DNA of 38,583 nt, taken from the NCBI GenBank assembly GCA_964478335.1, contig CAYZIC010000015.1, positions 1-38,583 of the forward strand. Reading direction: 5' to 3'. Positions 21,602 to 28,577 of this stretch are shown piece by piece; position 1 is the stretch's first letter, and every line of letters begins with the position of its first letter. The notes beneath the pieces were generated by a model that was given only the letters and a program-made list of their open reading frames with translations, was not told the origin of the DNA and made no database searches. A program made the position numbers and the translations under genes. The stretch is from CAYZIC01 sp964478335. GTDB lineage: Bacteria; Verrucomicrobiota; Kiritimatiellia; RFP12; DVOR01.

Positions 21602-23703
21602 TATGCCTCCGGATGCTCTGCTGTTGCCTCGGGTGTCCCAGTTGTCGCGGGCATCTCAGTTGCCTCGGGTGTCTCGGGGGCGGCGGGTGTCTCAGTTGTC
21701 GCAGGCGTCTCGGGGGCTACAGGCGTAGCGTCTTTAGGCTCGGCCTTATGAGGGACCTCACCCGTAAGCACCAAAGCCTCTACATCTCGCCCGTCTGCCG
21801 TTTCGACCTCGAGGAGGTAATTGACGAGCATTTCGAGCCGATCGTGGTTGTCTGAGATCATATTTTCACAGCGGGCATAAGCCTCCTTGATGAGCGCGGA
21901 GACTTCTTCGTCAATGGCTTGTGCGGTGGCCTCGCTATGATCTTGCTTGCGGCCCATATCACGCCCTAAAAAGACTTGGTCCTGGTTGTCACCAAATGCC
22001 TGAAAACCGAACCGCGGGCTCATGCCAAATTGGCAAACCATACGGCGGGCCAAATTGGTTGCCATGCGGATATCTGCGCTAGCGCCGGTCGAAAGATCGC
22101 CCGTGTAGATACGCTCAGCGACACGTCCAGCACAGGCGACTACGAGCATGTCTTTCATCTCATTTTGCGTGTGGTTGAGAACGTCACGTTCGGGTAGGGT
22201 CATGGTTGCGCCCAGGGCAGAACCTCGTGGAATGATGGTAACCTTGTGCAATGGCTCGGTGTTGCGGCAGAGGATCTGCACGAGGGCATGTCCACTCTCA
22301 TGCCAGGCGGTACTGCGACGCTCTGAGTCGATCATAGTGCGGCTGCGGCGTTCTCTGCCCCACAAGACCTTATCGCGAGCCTCTTCAAGATTGGCATGAG
22401 TGACAAAGGCTTGTTTTGCGCGGGCCGCGATCAATGCGCCCTCGTTGAGCAAGTTTGCCAAATCAGCGCCAGAGAATCCCGGCGTACCGCGGGCGATGCG
22501 CTGCAAATCGACATCATCAGCGAGCTTGAGCTTTTGGGCGTGGATTTTAAGGATCGCGACGCGTCCATCAACGGTCGGCAAGTCGACGTGGATTTGACGG
22601 TCAAAACGTCCAGGTCGGGTCAATGCCTCATCCAAGACATCGGCGCGGTTGGTCGCGGCCATTACGATCACGCCAGAATTCCCATCAAAACCATCCATCT
22701 CCACGAGCATCGCATTGAGCGTCTGTTCGCGTTCGTCATGGCCCCCTCCGATACCGGTAAAGCGGCTACGGCCGATGGCGTCTATTTCGTCGATGAAGAT
22801 AATACACGGGGCATTTTGCTTGCCCTTTTCAAACATATCGCGGACACGCGAAGCGCCGACCCCGACAAACATTTCCATAAAGTCCGAGCCACTGATGCTA
22901 AAGAATGGCACCTCCGCCTCTCCCGCGATCGCCTTAGCGAGCAATGTTTTACCCGTACCCGGAGGGCCCATCAAGAGGACGCCCTTGGGGACCGTGGCGC
23001 CGAGCGCCTCAAAGCGCTTAGGGTCACGCAAAAACTCCACGATCTCTTGGACTTCCTCTTTGGCCTCTTCCACGCCAGCGACATCAGCAAAGTGGACTTT
23101 GAGTCCCTCTTTTTTCATCAACTTCGCACGGCTCTTGCCCATATCCAATGCGCCGCCTTGGGCTCGCTTAAAGATAAAGAAATAAAAGAGCACGGCCAAG
23201 AGAATAATCGGCACGACGCTAATGAAGACTGGCCCCCAAAAGGCACGTTCATTTTTTTGCGTAATTGAGACATTGGCCTTGAGCAAGCGCTCTTCGAGCC
23301 CTTTGGTCTCGAGCACGTTAAAGTCAAACGGTTGCTTTTTGTCGTTATTAAAGAACCCCTTGATCTGGACCGTATCCTCATCGGTATTCCGAATGATGAC
23401 GCACTCCTTGACCTCATTATTGGCGACCTTTTGCCAAAAGACATTCTGCGTGACGTTATCCTTTTTGGAGAGCGATGTAGGCTTGTCTAGCGAACCCGCC
23501 TCCCCAGTAAATAGGTTGATAATGGTAAAAGCCAGGACCAAAAAGAGACCCCACACCAAGATGGGCTTTTTCCAACGGTTTCCCCCGGGCAATGGTTGTC
23601 CCTCTGGTGCATGAGCTCCCTCGGAGGTTTTCTTGGGAGTTGCTTGAGATGCATTCACTTCTGGAGTCTCCAGATCCTTATTGTCTTGATTCAAATCACT
23701 CAT
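21601..23703 (-). CDS. ftsH: ATP-dependent zinc metalloprotease FtsH
   Basis: The product is 700 aa. A ~45-residue polar leader precedes two transmembrane helices (~47-66 and ~156-178) that flank the periplasmic domain. The AAA module has Walker A GPPGTGKT (246-253) and Walker B IIFIDEIDAIG (~301-311), plus an SRH with TRPGRFD. The protease site is HESGH (468-472). It degrades membrane and short-lived cytoplasmic proteins as a hexamer. The last ~50 residues are a low-complexity tail of hexapeptide repeats (ETPATT, ETPAAP, ETPEAT), which is unusual. It begins 1 nt after the GT2 stop and leads into folP. Confidence 0.96.
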   Translation of the reverse strand: MSDLNQDNKDLETPEVNASQATPKKTSEGAHAPEGQPLPGGNRWKKPILVWGLFLVLAFTIINLFTGEAGSLDKPTSLSKKDNVTQNVFWQKVANNEVKECVIIRNTDEDTVQIKGFFNNDKKQPFDFNVLETKGLEERLLKANVSITQKNERAFWGPVFISVVPIILLAVLFYFFIFKRAQGGALDMGKSRAKLMKKEGLKVHFADVAGVEEAKEEVQEIVEFLRDPKRFEALGATVPKGVLLMGPPGTGKTLLAKAIAGEAEVPFFSISGSDFMEMFVGVGASRVRDMFEKGKQNAPCIIFIDEIDAIGRSRFTGIGGGHDEREQTLNAMLVEMDGFDGNSGVIVMAATNRADVLDEALTRPGRFDRQIHVDLPTVDGRVAILKIHAQKLKLADDVDLQRIARGTPGFSGADLANLLNEGALIAARAKQAFVTHANLEEARDKVLWGRERRSRTMIDSERRSTAWHESGHALVQILCRNTEPLHKVTIIPRGSALGATMTLPERDVLNHTQNEMKDMLVVACAGRVAERIYTGDLSTGASADIRMATNLARRMVCQFGMSPRFGFQAFGDNQDQVFLGRDMGRKQDHSEATAQAIDEEVSALIKEAYARCENMISDNHDRLEMLVNYLLEVETADGRDVEALVLTGEVPHKAEPKDATPVAPETPATTETPAAPETPEATEMPATTGTPEATAEHPEA

Positions 23704-23704
23704 G

Positions 23705-24661
23705 TTAGTTAGTCGTCTTTCTATTTTTCTCTAATCCCATTTCGTGGGAAATCATAATTTCAAACATTTGATCGGCATATTTTTTACACGCATCGAGGAC
23801 AAATCCACACGCCAAGCAGAGCATCCCCGCCAAGGTCAAAAAGCCACTGACGATTAGCGTTGGGTAGCGCGGGACTATGCCCATTTGCAGGTAGGTCACC
23901 AAGATTGGAGCAAATAAAATCGCAGCCAGCACCACGAAGGCCATCGCCACAGTCGCAAAGAATGCCAACGGCCGATAGTGTCTAAACATATTAAAGATCG
24001 TCTTAAGCACCCGAAAGCCATCCTTAAAGGTATTGAGCTTAGAGACGCTCCCCTCAGGTCGGTCGCGATACGAGATTGGCACTTCGACTAAGTTCATCCG
24101 CTTATCAAGCGTGTGTAGCGTCATCTCTGTCTCGATTTCAAAACCACGCGCCAAGACAGGGCACGCCTTGACAAACATCCTATTAAAGGCACGATAGCCC
24201 GTCATCACGTCAGAGACCTTACGATCAAAGAGGCAACGGATCAGCGTGCAGACCAGGGTGTTACCAAAGTTGTGAAAGGGGCGTTTATTCTCCGTCATAT
24301 ACGTGCTGGAGAGGCGGTCGCCATTGACCATATCAGCCTTACCCTCGAGGATTGGCTGAATCAACGCATGGACCTCGTTTGCAGGATAGGTATCATCAGC
24401 ATCGACCATCACATAGACATCGGCATCGATCTCCTGAAACATTCTACGCACGACGTGCCCTTTACCCTGTTGGGTAATATAGCGGACAAAAGCCCCCGCT
24501 TTGACGGCTAGGTCTGCACTACCATCGGAGCTATTATTGTCATAGACCCAGATGTCAGCATGGGGCAATTCATGCTTAAAGTCCGCCACCACCTTGGCAA
24601 TCGTGATCGACTCATTATAACAGGGCAAGAGAATCGCAACTTTAGCGGTAGATAGATTCAT
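23705..24661 (-). CDS. GT2 family polyprenyl-phosphate glycosyltransferase
   Basis: The product is 318 aa. The GT-A domain has LLPCYNES (~11-18), YDNNSSDGS (~39-47), MVDADDTYP (DxD-like, ~86-94) and the lipid-linked family's TGYRAFNR. Two transmembrane helices lie in the C-terminal third. This fits DPM1/ArnC/GtrB-type enzymes that load a sugar onto undecaprenyl phosphate. Two 4-TM EamA-type subunits encoded directly upstream fit as the flippase. The sugar is unknown. The start overlaps the preceding stop as ATGA. Confidence 0.87.
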   Translation of the reverse strand: MNLSTAKVAILLPCYNESITIAKVVADFKHELPHADIWVYDNNSSDGSADLAVKAGAFVRYITQQGKGHVVRRMFQEIDADVYVMVDADDTYPANEVHALIQPILEGKADMVNGDRLSSTYMTENKRPFHNFGNTLVCTLIRCLFDRKVSDVMTGYRAFNRMFVKACPVLARGFEIETEMTLHTLDKRMNLVEVPISYRDRPEGSVSKLNTFKDGFRVLKTIFNMFRHYRPLAFFATVAMAFVVLAAILFAPILVTYLQMGIVPRYPTLIVSGFLTLAGMLCLACGFVLDACKKYADQMFEIMISHEMGLEKNRKTTN

Positions 24662-25014
24662 GATAACACTCCTTTATACACAATAATTACCGAGACTCCC
24701 AAACAGATCAACCCCACCCCGAGCCATTTCAGTGGGCGGATGCGTTCTTTGAGCCACCATTTCGCAAGACACAGCGTCCAGCCATACGTCAGCGCCGTCA
24801 TCGGCAAAACAATCGTATAGTCCCTCACCTGCAAGACGTAGACATTCATCGCCACGCAAGCAAGATAGGCAAATCCTCCCGCCCAAATCCAGCGGTTAAA
24901 GACAAAATGCACCAGTGAATCGCTCACATCAGCAGCACGCTTGAGGCAAAATCCCCCCACCGCACCCATCAGCGTCATCACCAGCATGTAGGGGATAAAG
25001 ATCCAATTAGTCAT
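24658..25014 (-). CDS. Small 4-TM EamA/SMR-type subunit (second)
   Basis: The product is 118 aa from the ATG at 25014, which overlaps the first subunit's stop as ATGACTAA. A TTG at 25020 is an alternative. There are four transmembrane helices. The C-terminal half (ALTYGWTLCLAKWWLKERI, followed by GVGLICLGV) is the EamA/SMR half-repeat. Together with the next gene it looks like a two-gene version of one 8-10 TM EamA transporter, as in the ArnE/ArnF pair that flips lipid-linked aminoarabinose. The ArnEF-like role is inferred from the adjacent GT2. Confidence 0.75.
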   Translation of the reverse strand: MTNWIFIPYMLVMTLMGAVGGFCLKRAADVSDSLVHFVFNRWIWAGGFAYLACVAMNVYVLQVRDYTIVLPMTALTYGWTLCLAKWWLKERIRPLKWLGVGLICLGVSVIIVYKGVLS

Positions 25015-25360
25015 CGCCAACCCCCACTAAAATCACACCAACTGCCACAATCGCAATCCCGAGATACTGCGGCATCGAGATCGACTCGCCCAAGACGCAG
25101 CATCCCAAAATCGGCATAAAGGCAAACGAGAGAGCCAGCATCGGCTGCAAAACTGATAAACGCCCAAAGCGAAAGGCACCCATCATCAGCAATGTTGCAC
25201 CGCCATAAAGCCCTGTGCCAAGTATAAACCACAGCCAATCAAAGCCATTTGCTCCTGCTGACAATTTCCAAAAAAGTTGCCCCACAGCCACCAAAAAAGC
25301 CACAAGCACCATGAGGATGATGCCCAAATAGGGGTGTGTAGACTTGATGTGTTTTTGCAA
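25007..25360 (-). CDS. Small 4-TM EamA/SMR-type subunit (first)
   Basis: The product is 117 aa with four transmembrane helices, ending in ISMPQYLGIAIVAVGVILVG, the typical last EamA helix with a preceding Glu (LGES). The start is a TTG at 25360, chosen because GGAGGAG lies 8 nt upstream. There is no ATG before residue 17. It is the first gene of the 11-gene minus-strand operon and overlaps the second subunit by 8 nt. Confidence 0.75.
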   Translation of the reverse strand: MQKHIKSTHPYLGIILMVLVAFLVAVGQLFWKLSAGANGFDWLWFILGTGLYGGATLLMMGAFRFGRLSVLQPMLALSFAFMPILGCCVLGESISMPQYLGIAIVAVGVILVGVGDD

Positions 25361-25390
25361 AGATAGGACTCCTCCAATAAATCAGCCGTT

Positions 25391-25419
25391 AATATACTAT
25401 AGAATAAGATCAAAAGCAA
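25391..25419 (-). promoter_or_regulatory. Promoter of the GT2-ftsH-cdaA-cysK operon
   Basis: On the minus strand TTGCTT (25414-25419) is followed after 17 bp by TATATT (25391-25396). TTGTCC with TATAGT, 18 bp apart, overlaps it as an alternative. It lies about 30 bp before the TTG start. Confidence 0.6.
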
Positions 25420-25494
25420 GGACAAAGTTTATAAAAGTGGACTCGCGCCACCTCTGTCAACACCAAAATCAGTATCAGCCCCTTAGGTCGTGCG

Positions 25495-25600
25495 GGTAGC
25501 AGGAGCACCGCTGGAATTTGGAATATGGGCGTTGGGAGTTGGGAATTGGGCACAGATAGCGGCCTGCGGCCTTAGAGCGGCTTGCGCCGCACCTATGTCG
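25495..25600. repeat. Intergenic heptad/mini-hairpin repeat, copy R7
   Basis: Heptad steps TGGAATT, TGGGCGT, TGGGAGT, TGGGAAT are followed by GGCC-TGC-GGCC and GCGGC-TTGC-GCCGC mini-hairpins. The GATAGCGGCCTG string is shared with R2 (5401). Confidence 0.55.
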
Positions 25601-25646
25601 ATCGTCATCCCCAATCAGCAAAATAAATGAGTTATCTCAAAGAAGT

Positions 25647-25684
25647 CTTCAAAATGTACTCGAGGATATTTTGAAGTCTTTTTT
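25647..25684 (+). terminator. Orphan terminator-like hairpin
   Basis: A perfect 9-bp stem CTTCAAAAT/ATTTTGAAG (25647-25655 with 25668-25676) has a 12-nt loop and is followed by TCT6. No plus-strand gene lies upstream within 10 kb, so it may end a small RNA or be inert. Confidence 0.4.
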
Positions 25685-25933
25685 GAGTTTGAGTGAGTAG
25701 TGGCTGATTGCTCTCTCGCACAGGCTTCTCCATCAAATAAAAGGATACAGGATTAGCCATTTCCCCTCTTTTGTACTTGCCATCCGAGCGGTCACTCATC
25801 TCCATCATCTTCCCTCACGGGAAAGCGATAATAGGGAAATCTTTTATGAATATCATTGATTTGCTATTTTTGTACTTGCCATCCACTAAAATCGCGCAAG
25901 AGCCAAATAGTTTTACTTTTTGACTCTTTGTCA

Positions 25934-25962
25934 TTGACATTAATGCAAAGATCGGCTATTAT
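25934..25962 (+). promoter_or_regulatory. Strong promoter of the ferredoxin gene
   Basis: TTGACA (25934-25939), a 17-bp spacer and TATTAT (25957-25962). A small leader hairpin TCACT/AGTGA follows at 25971-25986. Confidence 0.85.
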
Positions 25963-26010
25963 ACGCTCATTCACTGATTTTAGTGATGTAACAATTCTGA
26001 GGAGATTATT

Positions 26011-26181
26011 ATGGCTTACAAAATTACTGATAAGTGCGTTTCTTGCGGTTCTTGCGCTGGCGAATGCCCTGTTGAAGCGATCGCTGAAGGCGATGGTCAA
26101 TATGTGATCGACGCTGAAAAGTGCGTTTCTTGCGGCTCTTGCACAGCAGCTTGCCCGATGGAAGCAATCGTTGAAGAATAA
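26011..26181 (+). CDS. 2[4Fe-4S] bacterial ferredoxin
   Basis: The product is 56 aa. Two classical cluster motifs, CVSCGSCAGECP and CVSCGSCTAACP, are spaced as in clostridial ferredoxins. It is a small low-potential electron carrier typical of anaerobes (partners such as PFOR or hydrogenase are not in the window). The ATG is 6 nt after GAGGAG. A consensus promoter and a strong terminator make it a separate, probably highly expressed unit. Confidence 0.97.
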   Translation: MAYKITDKCVSCGSCAGECPVEAIAEGDGQYVIDAEKCVSCGSCTAACPMEAIVEE

Positions 26182-26200
26182 GGATTATTCTAAACGCATC

Positions 26201-26231
26201 GGAGCATCCTTATAGGGTGCTCCTTTTTTTT
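26201..26231 (+). terminator. Intrinsic terminator after ferredoxin
   Basis: A 9-bp stem GGAGCATCC/GGGTGCTCC with one G-U pair has the 5-nt loop TTATA and is followed by T8. Confidence 0.92.
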
Positions 26232-26253
26232 ACAACCCCCTATCAACCGCTCT

Positions 26254-27630
26254 ATGTTTGACCTACTCACCAATCCCGTTACCCTCTCAGTCATTACGAT
26301 GTGTGCTCTTTGCCTTGTGCGCATCAATGTATTATTCTCATTAATCATCGCCACGATCGTAGCCGGTCTCACCTCTGGGATGAGCTTGGACAAGACCTTT
26401 AGCCTGCTCGTTTCTGGGATGGGCAACAACTCGGAGACTGCGCTGAGCTATATTTTATTGGGGACCTTTGCTGCGGCCTTGACGCACATTGGTATCTCGG
26501 ACAATGTGGGTAAATGGCTCTCTAAGACGATTCGTGGTAACCGATTTATTCTATTTGCATTGTTTGCGATCATGGGGGTGTTGTCACAGACGTTGATCCC
26601 GATCCACATTGCGTTTATTCCGATTTTGATCCCTGCACTTTTGGTTGGGATGAACCGCATGAAGTGTGATCGTCGCGGCGCAGCGTGTGCGCTGGCCTTT
26701 GGTCTCAAGGCTCCCTACATCACCCTGCCCATCGGTTACGGGTTGATCTTTCAAAAGCTCGTTGCTGACAACATGACCACCAATGGTCTCGAAACAACGG
26801 TGCCCGATGTCTTTATGCCGGCTCTCATTTTGGGAGGCTCTTTATTGCTTGGCTTGATCTTGTCAATGATTTACTACCGCAAGGATCGATCTTACGGCGA
26901 GCTAATCACCTCAGGTCCAGAGGGCTTTGCCAGCACCGAGGGATCGCAGGTTGCCGTGGCAGCAGAGCCCGCTCCAGCACCAGCATCCACCAAGGCAGAA
27001 TGGTTTCGTGGGCACTCCTATTTAGTAGCAGGTGTGGCATTGGTGGTGATGACAGTGTTGCAATTGCGCTATCACTCAATGCCCCTTGGGGCGATTAGCG
27101 GATTGGCGATCTTGGTTTTGGGCGGTTCTTTACGTATTAAAGAATCCGACAACTCCTTATCTGAGGGGATCAAGCTGATGGGGACGATTGCCTTTATCAT
27201 GCTGATCGCAGCCGGCATGGCCAATGTGGTCAACGAATCCGGCGCAGTGCCCAAGCTTGTCGAAATCGCTCAATCAAGCTTCGCCGGCAATCAATTCATG
27301 GCCGCAGTCGTGATGATTCTCATTGGTTTGATTATCACGATGGGGATTGGCACATCCTTTGGGACCGTACCGATTTTGGCGGTGCTCTACGTACCCTTGG
27401 CTCAGAGCTTAGGATTTAGCCAACCCTCGACGATCATTTTGATCATAGCGGCAGCAGCCTTGGGAGATGCGGGCTCGCCGGCATCTGACACGACCCTCGG
27501 CCCGACATCTGGGCTCAATGCCGATGGTAAGCACGATCATATTTGGGATACCTGTTTGCCGACATTCCTCTTTTACAACATTCCCTTGATCATCTTTGGG
27601 GTGATTGGGGCGATCTTGCTCTCCAAATAA
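26254..27630 (+). CDS. Na+/H+ antiporter family protein (YuiF-type, COG2056)
   Basis: The product is 458 aa with about 11-12 transmembrane helices. Marks include LAFGLKAPYITLPIGYGLIF (~147-166), GIGTSFGTVPILAVLYVPLA (~368-387) and GDAGSPASDTTLGPTSGLNA (~406-425). The family belongs to the NhaC/ion-transporter clan and is described as a Na+/H+ antiporter or amino-acid (histidine) permease. There is a central hydrophilic Ala/Pro-rich loop (~225-250). No Shine-Dalgarno is seen before the ATG, and only 22 bp separate it from the ferredoxin terminator, so its expression may depend on read-through. It heads a tight operon with SWIM and hrpA. Confidence 0.87.
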   Translation: MFDLLTNPVTLSVITMCALCLVRINVLFSLIIATIVAGLTSGMSLDKTFSLLVSGMGNNSETALSYILLGTFAAALTHIGISDNVGKWLSKTIRGNRFILFALFAIMGVLSQTLIPIHIAFIPILIPALLVGMNRMKCDRRGAACALAFGLKAPYITLPIGYGLIFQKLVADNMTTNGLETTVPDVFMPALILGGSLLLGLILSMIYYRKDRSYGELITSGPEGFASTEGSQVAVAAEPAPAPASTKAEWFRGHSYLVAGVALVVMTVLQLRYHSMPLGAISGLAILVLGGSLRIKESDNSLSEGIKLMGTIAFIMLIAAGMANVVNESGAVPKLVEIAQSSFAGNQFMAAVVMILIGLIITMGIGTSFGTVPILAVLYVPLAQSLGFSQPSTIILIIAAAALGDAGSPASDTTLGPTSGLNADGKHDHIWDTCLPTFLFYNIPLIIFGVIGAILLSK

Positions 27631-27641
27631 ACCGCCCCACC

Positions 27642-28574
27642 ATGAGTGCGAAGAAGAAAAAAAAGAAAAAGAAGCAGTATGCAGCGCGTTTTCCCCATTT
27701 GATAACAGATGGTATTCGCTTGCAACAAGCGATCTCTTCACGCACGCCCTGGTGGGCCAAGTCCTGGCTAGCGCTTTTTGACAGCCCCACAATTGGAGCG
27801 CGCTTTGGTCGAGGCAAATCCTACGCTCAAAGCGGCCAAGTCAAAGGCCTCACCATCACCCAGGGTCACGCCACAGCCTGGGTGCAAGGCGCCAATCAAG
27901 CGCCCTACGCCATCACGCTGACAGCGCCCCCCATGAGCGCAGCCTCTCGCCTCGCAATCGAGCGCACGCTGCTTGATTCGCCTCAGTTACTCTCTCGCAT
28001 CTTTGTGCACGATTTACCCTTTGAGGTGGTGGGGGTCTTTCAATCCTACGGACTCAAGTTAATCCCAGCAGATCGTCACGATCTAGAGATCCACTGCACC
28101 TGCCAAGACTGGGTGCGCCCCTGCAAGCATATCATTGCGCTGGCCTTTATTTTGACCGAGCTCTTTGCTAATGATCCCGCCCAACTGCTCATCTTGATGG
28201 GGCTCAGTCCAGCCCTATTTGCAACAGACCAGCCCGATCAAATCACCGCCCCCGCCGCCCCCATCGCCACAGTAGACCACGATGGTTACGCACAAAACGA
28301 CTACTGGGGACTACTCACCCCAACCCCACCCCTACCCGAGCTCCCCAAAGAATCCACCGGCGCCTCAATCATCCACAGACTCGGACCGATGCCATTTTGG
28401 AGAGGTTCGGAGCCATTCGTGCCGCTCTTTGACAAAGCCTACCAGCGCGCCCAGGCCAAAGCCATCGAGCTAGTCAAATCTGGTTTTGTAGACCTCCGCT
28501 CTGTCGCAGACAAAGCCTACATCCCGCCCAAAAACCTTCATATCACAGGCAACAAAATCGCCTCCACCTACTAG
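27642..28574 (+). CDS. SWIM zinc-finger protein
   Basis: The product is 310 aa from the ATG at 27642 (11 nt after the antiporter). It begins with an eight-lysine run. The SWIM motif CxCx6CxH is intact: CTCQDWVRPCKH (Cys152, Cys154, Cys161, His163), followed by a helix LAFILTELF. The C-terminal ~100 residues are Pro-rich, then basic. Bacterial SWIM proteins commonly sit beside SNF2-type helicases. Here the next gene, 3 nt away, is hrpA, suggesting an RNA-helicase partner (inference). The A8 run at 27657-27664 is prone to slippage. Confidence 0.85.
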   Translation: MSAKKKKKKKKQYAARFPHLITDGIRLQQAISSRTPWWAKSWLALFDSPTIGARFGRGKSYAQSGQVKGLTITQGHATAWVQGANQAPYAITLTAPPMSAASRLAIERTLLDSPQLLSRIFVHDLPFEVVGVFQSYGLKLIPADRHDLEIHCTCQDWVRPCKHIIALAFILTELFANDPAQLLILMGLSPALFATDQPDQITAPAAPIATVDHDGYAQNDYWGLLTPTPPLPELPKESTGASIIHRLGPMPFWRGSEPFVPLFDKAYQRAQAKAIELVKSGFVDLRSVADKAYIPPKNLHITGNKIASTY

Positions 28575-28577
28575 TCT

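Larger units (their letters stand above)
25441..26010. other. 570-bp gene-free interval between divergent operons
   Basis: It holds repeat R7 (25495-25600), a stem with T-run (25647-25684), a 17-bp direct repeat TTTTGTACTTGCCATCC (25769-25785 and 25868-25884), and the ferredoxin promoter. No credible gene is seen. A 25-codon frame at 25846 has no ribosome site. Confidence 0.6.

Noticed and set aside
22396..23268. 290-codon plus-strand frame opposite ftsH
   Set aside because: The ftsH frame has all family motifs, and this frame has none and no ribosome site.
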